Shown in pieces: positions 63,202 to 64,000 of a stretch of DNA of 64,000 nucleotides. Position numbers and translations under genes: made by a program. Position 1 is the first letter of the stretch, and each line of letters starts with the position of its first letter. The stretch is from Cutibacterium modestum (lineage in GTDB: Bacteria > Actinomycetota > Actinomycetes > Propionibacteriales > Propionibacteriaceae). A model generated the notes under the pieces. The model was not told the DNA's origin and did no database searches. It worked only from the letters and a program-made list of their open reading frames with translations. Where the stretch lies: the NCBI RefSeq assembly GCF_008326345.1, contig NZ_BJEN01000004.1, positions 1 through 64,000 on the forward strand, in the 5' to 3' direction.

Positions 63202-64000
63202 GTGCCCAGCACCCTTGAGAAGCTCAGCACCCACCGTGTGAAGCTCACGATCGAGATGCCCTTCGACGAACTGAAGCCCAGCCTTGACAAGGCTTACAAG
63301 GACATCGCCGCCCAGGTGAACGTTCCCGGCTTCCGCAAAGGGAAGGTGCCCGCTCCGATCATCGATCAGCGTTTCGGCCGCGGAGTCGTTCTTCAGGAGG
63401 CCATTAACGACGCCCTCCCGGCTGCCTACGGCAAGGCTGTCGAGGAGAATACGGTCGTTCCGCTGGGCCAGCCCGAGATTGAGGTGACCAGGCTGGAGGA
63501 TGGCGAGGTCGTCGAGTTTACTGCTGAGGTGGACGTCCGTCCTGACTTTGATCTGCCCGACGTCGCCGCCATTTCCGTCGAGGTGCCAGCCGTTGAGGTG
63601 CCCGACGAGGACGTTGACGAGCGCATCGAAACTCTACGCCAGCGTTTCGCGACCAACACGGAGGTCGAGCGTGCTGCCGCCAAGGATGACCTCGTCACCA
63701 TTGACCTTATTGGGACCCGCGACGGCGAGACCCTCGAAGAGGCCACCGCTTCCGACGTCACCTACAAGGTTGGCTCCGAAGGCATGTTGGAAGGCCTTGA
63801 TGAGGCCGTTACCGGACTTAAGGCTGGCGAGTCCGCCGAGTTCCACTCCACCCTCGTCGGTGGCCCGCTGCGCGGTCAGGATGCCGACGTCAAGGTCACC
63901 GTCACCAAGGTCTGCGAGCAGGAGCTCCCAGCCGTTGACGACGACTTCGCCCAATTGGTCAGTCAGTTCGACACCGTTGATGAGATGCGTGCTGACTTGC
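63202..64000 (+). CDS. tig: Trigger factor (5' part)
   Basis: The first 266 residues of a ribosome-associated chaperone and prolyl isomerase; the gene continues beyond the window. The ribosome-binding signature GFRKGKVP is near residue 45, and the N-terminal domain starts at PSTLEKLSTHRVKLTIEMP. The FKBP-like isomerase domain follows (DLVTIDLIGTRDGETLEEA). The start is GTG at 63202 with GGAGAG nearby. Confidence 0.95.
   Translation, partial: MPSTLEKLSTHRVKLTIEMPFDELKPSLDKAYKDIAAQVNVPGFRKGKVPAPIIDQRFGRGVVLQEAINDALPAAYGKAVEENTVVPLGQPEIEVTRLEDGEVVEFTAEVDVRPDFDLPDVAAISVEVPAVEVPDEDVDERIETLRQRFATNTEVERAAAKDDLVTIDLIGTRDGETLEEATASDVTYKVGSEGMLEGLDEAVTGLKAGESAEFHSTLVGGPLRGQDADVKVTVTKVCEQELPAVDDDFAQLVSQFDTVDEMRADL

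Noticed and set aside
62721..63218. Plus-strand 165-residue frame between the ClbS-like gene and tig
   Set aside because: It overlaps the end of the ClbS-like gene and the tig start and shows no motif; the region contains an inverted repeat instead.

Overview
The window looks like high-GC actinobacterial DNA from the Propionibacteriaceae, most likely Cutibacterium acnes or a close relative. This is inferred from protein resemblance: a fused LysX, an Eis-like acetyltransferase, a mycothiol-linked DsbA-like protein, actinobacterial RpiB and PepN, and a trigger factor with a GTG start. No database search was run.

Layout. 1-6.1 kb, minus strand: a Gln/Tyr-rich membrane protein, a GH3 lipoprotein, a broken Ser/Thr kinase and an APC-family permease. 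6.5-16 kb: tRNA-His, oligoribonuclease, an MFS transporter, tRNA-Arg, a PrsW-like protease, two dynamin-like GTPases, an Ssb paralogue preceded by two perfect DnaA boxes, and ettA. 16-30 kb: a PadR/HAAS pair, a frameshifted FAD/Fe-S D-lactate (glycolate-type) dehydrogenase with a MarR regulator, an acyl-CoA synthetase with a double-hotdog thioesterase, a GH13 glucosidase, gnd and pepN. 30-42.5 kb: a decayed DsbA-like gene, ligA, an Eis-like acetyltransferase, rpiB, a Nei/Fpg glycosylase, a hypothetical protein, lysX, an alpha/beta hydrolase and tRNA-Pro.

42.6-61.4 kb is an accessory island between tRNA-Pro and a DUF2871 gene/tRNA-Gly. It holds a broken HIRAN-domain gene on the plus strand, then a tightly overlapping 16-kb minus-strand operon. 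In transcription order the operon encodes an SNF2 helicase, a very large N6-adenine methylase, a DEAD/DEAH helicase fused to a DUF1998-type C-terminus, an unrecognised protein, and a UvrD-like helicase with an N-terminal RelE/ParE-like segment. The first three match the order of class 1 DISARM phage defence (DrmD, DrmMI, DrmA+DrmB), but DrmA and DrmB appear fused and no PLD protein (DrmC) is seen. Only the UvrD gene is intact. The other genes carry single-base shifts, mostly in runs of 4-6 G/C, and one TGG-to-TGA nonsense codon.

61.5-64 kb: the DUF2871 membrane protein, tRNA-Gly, a ClbS/DfsB-like protein and the 5' part of tig, which runs off the window. No CRISPR array, intact insertion sequence, integrase or rRNA was seen.
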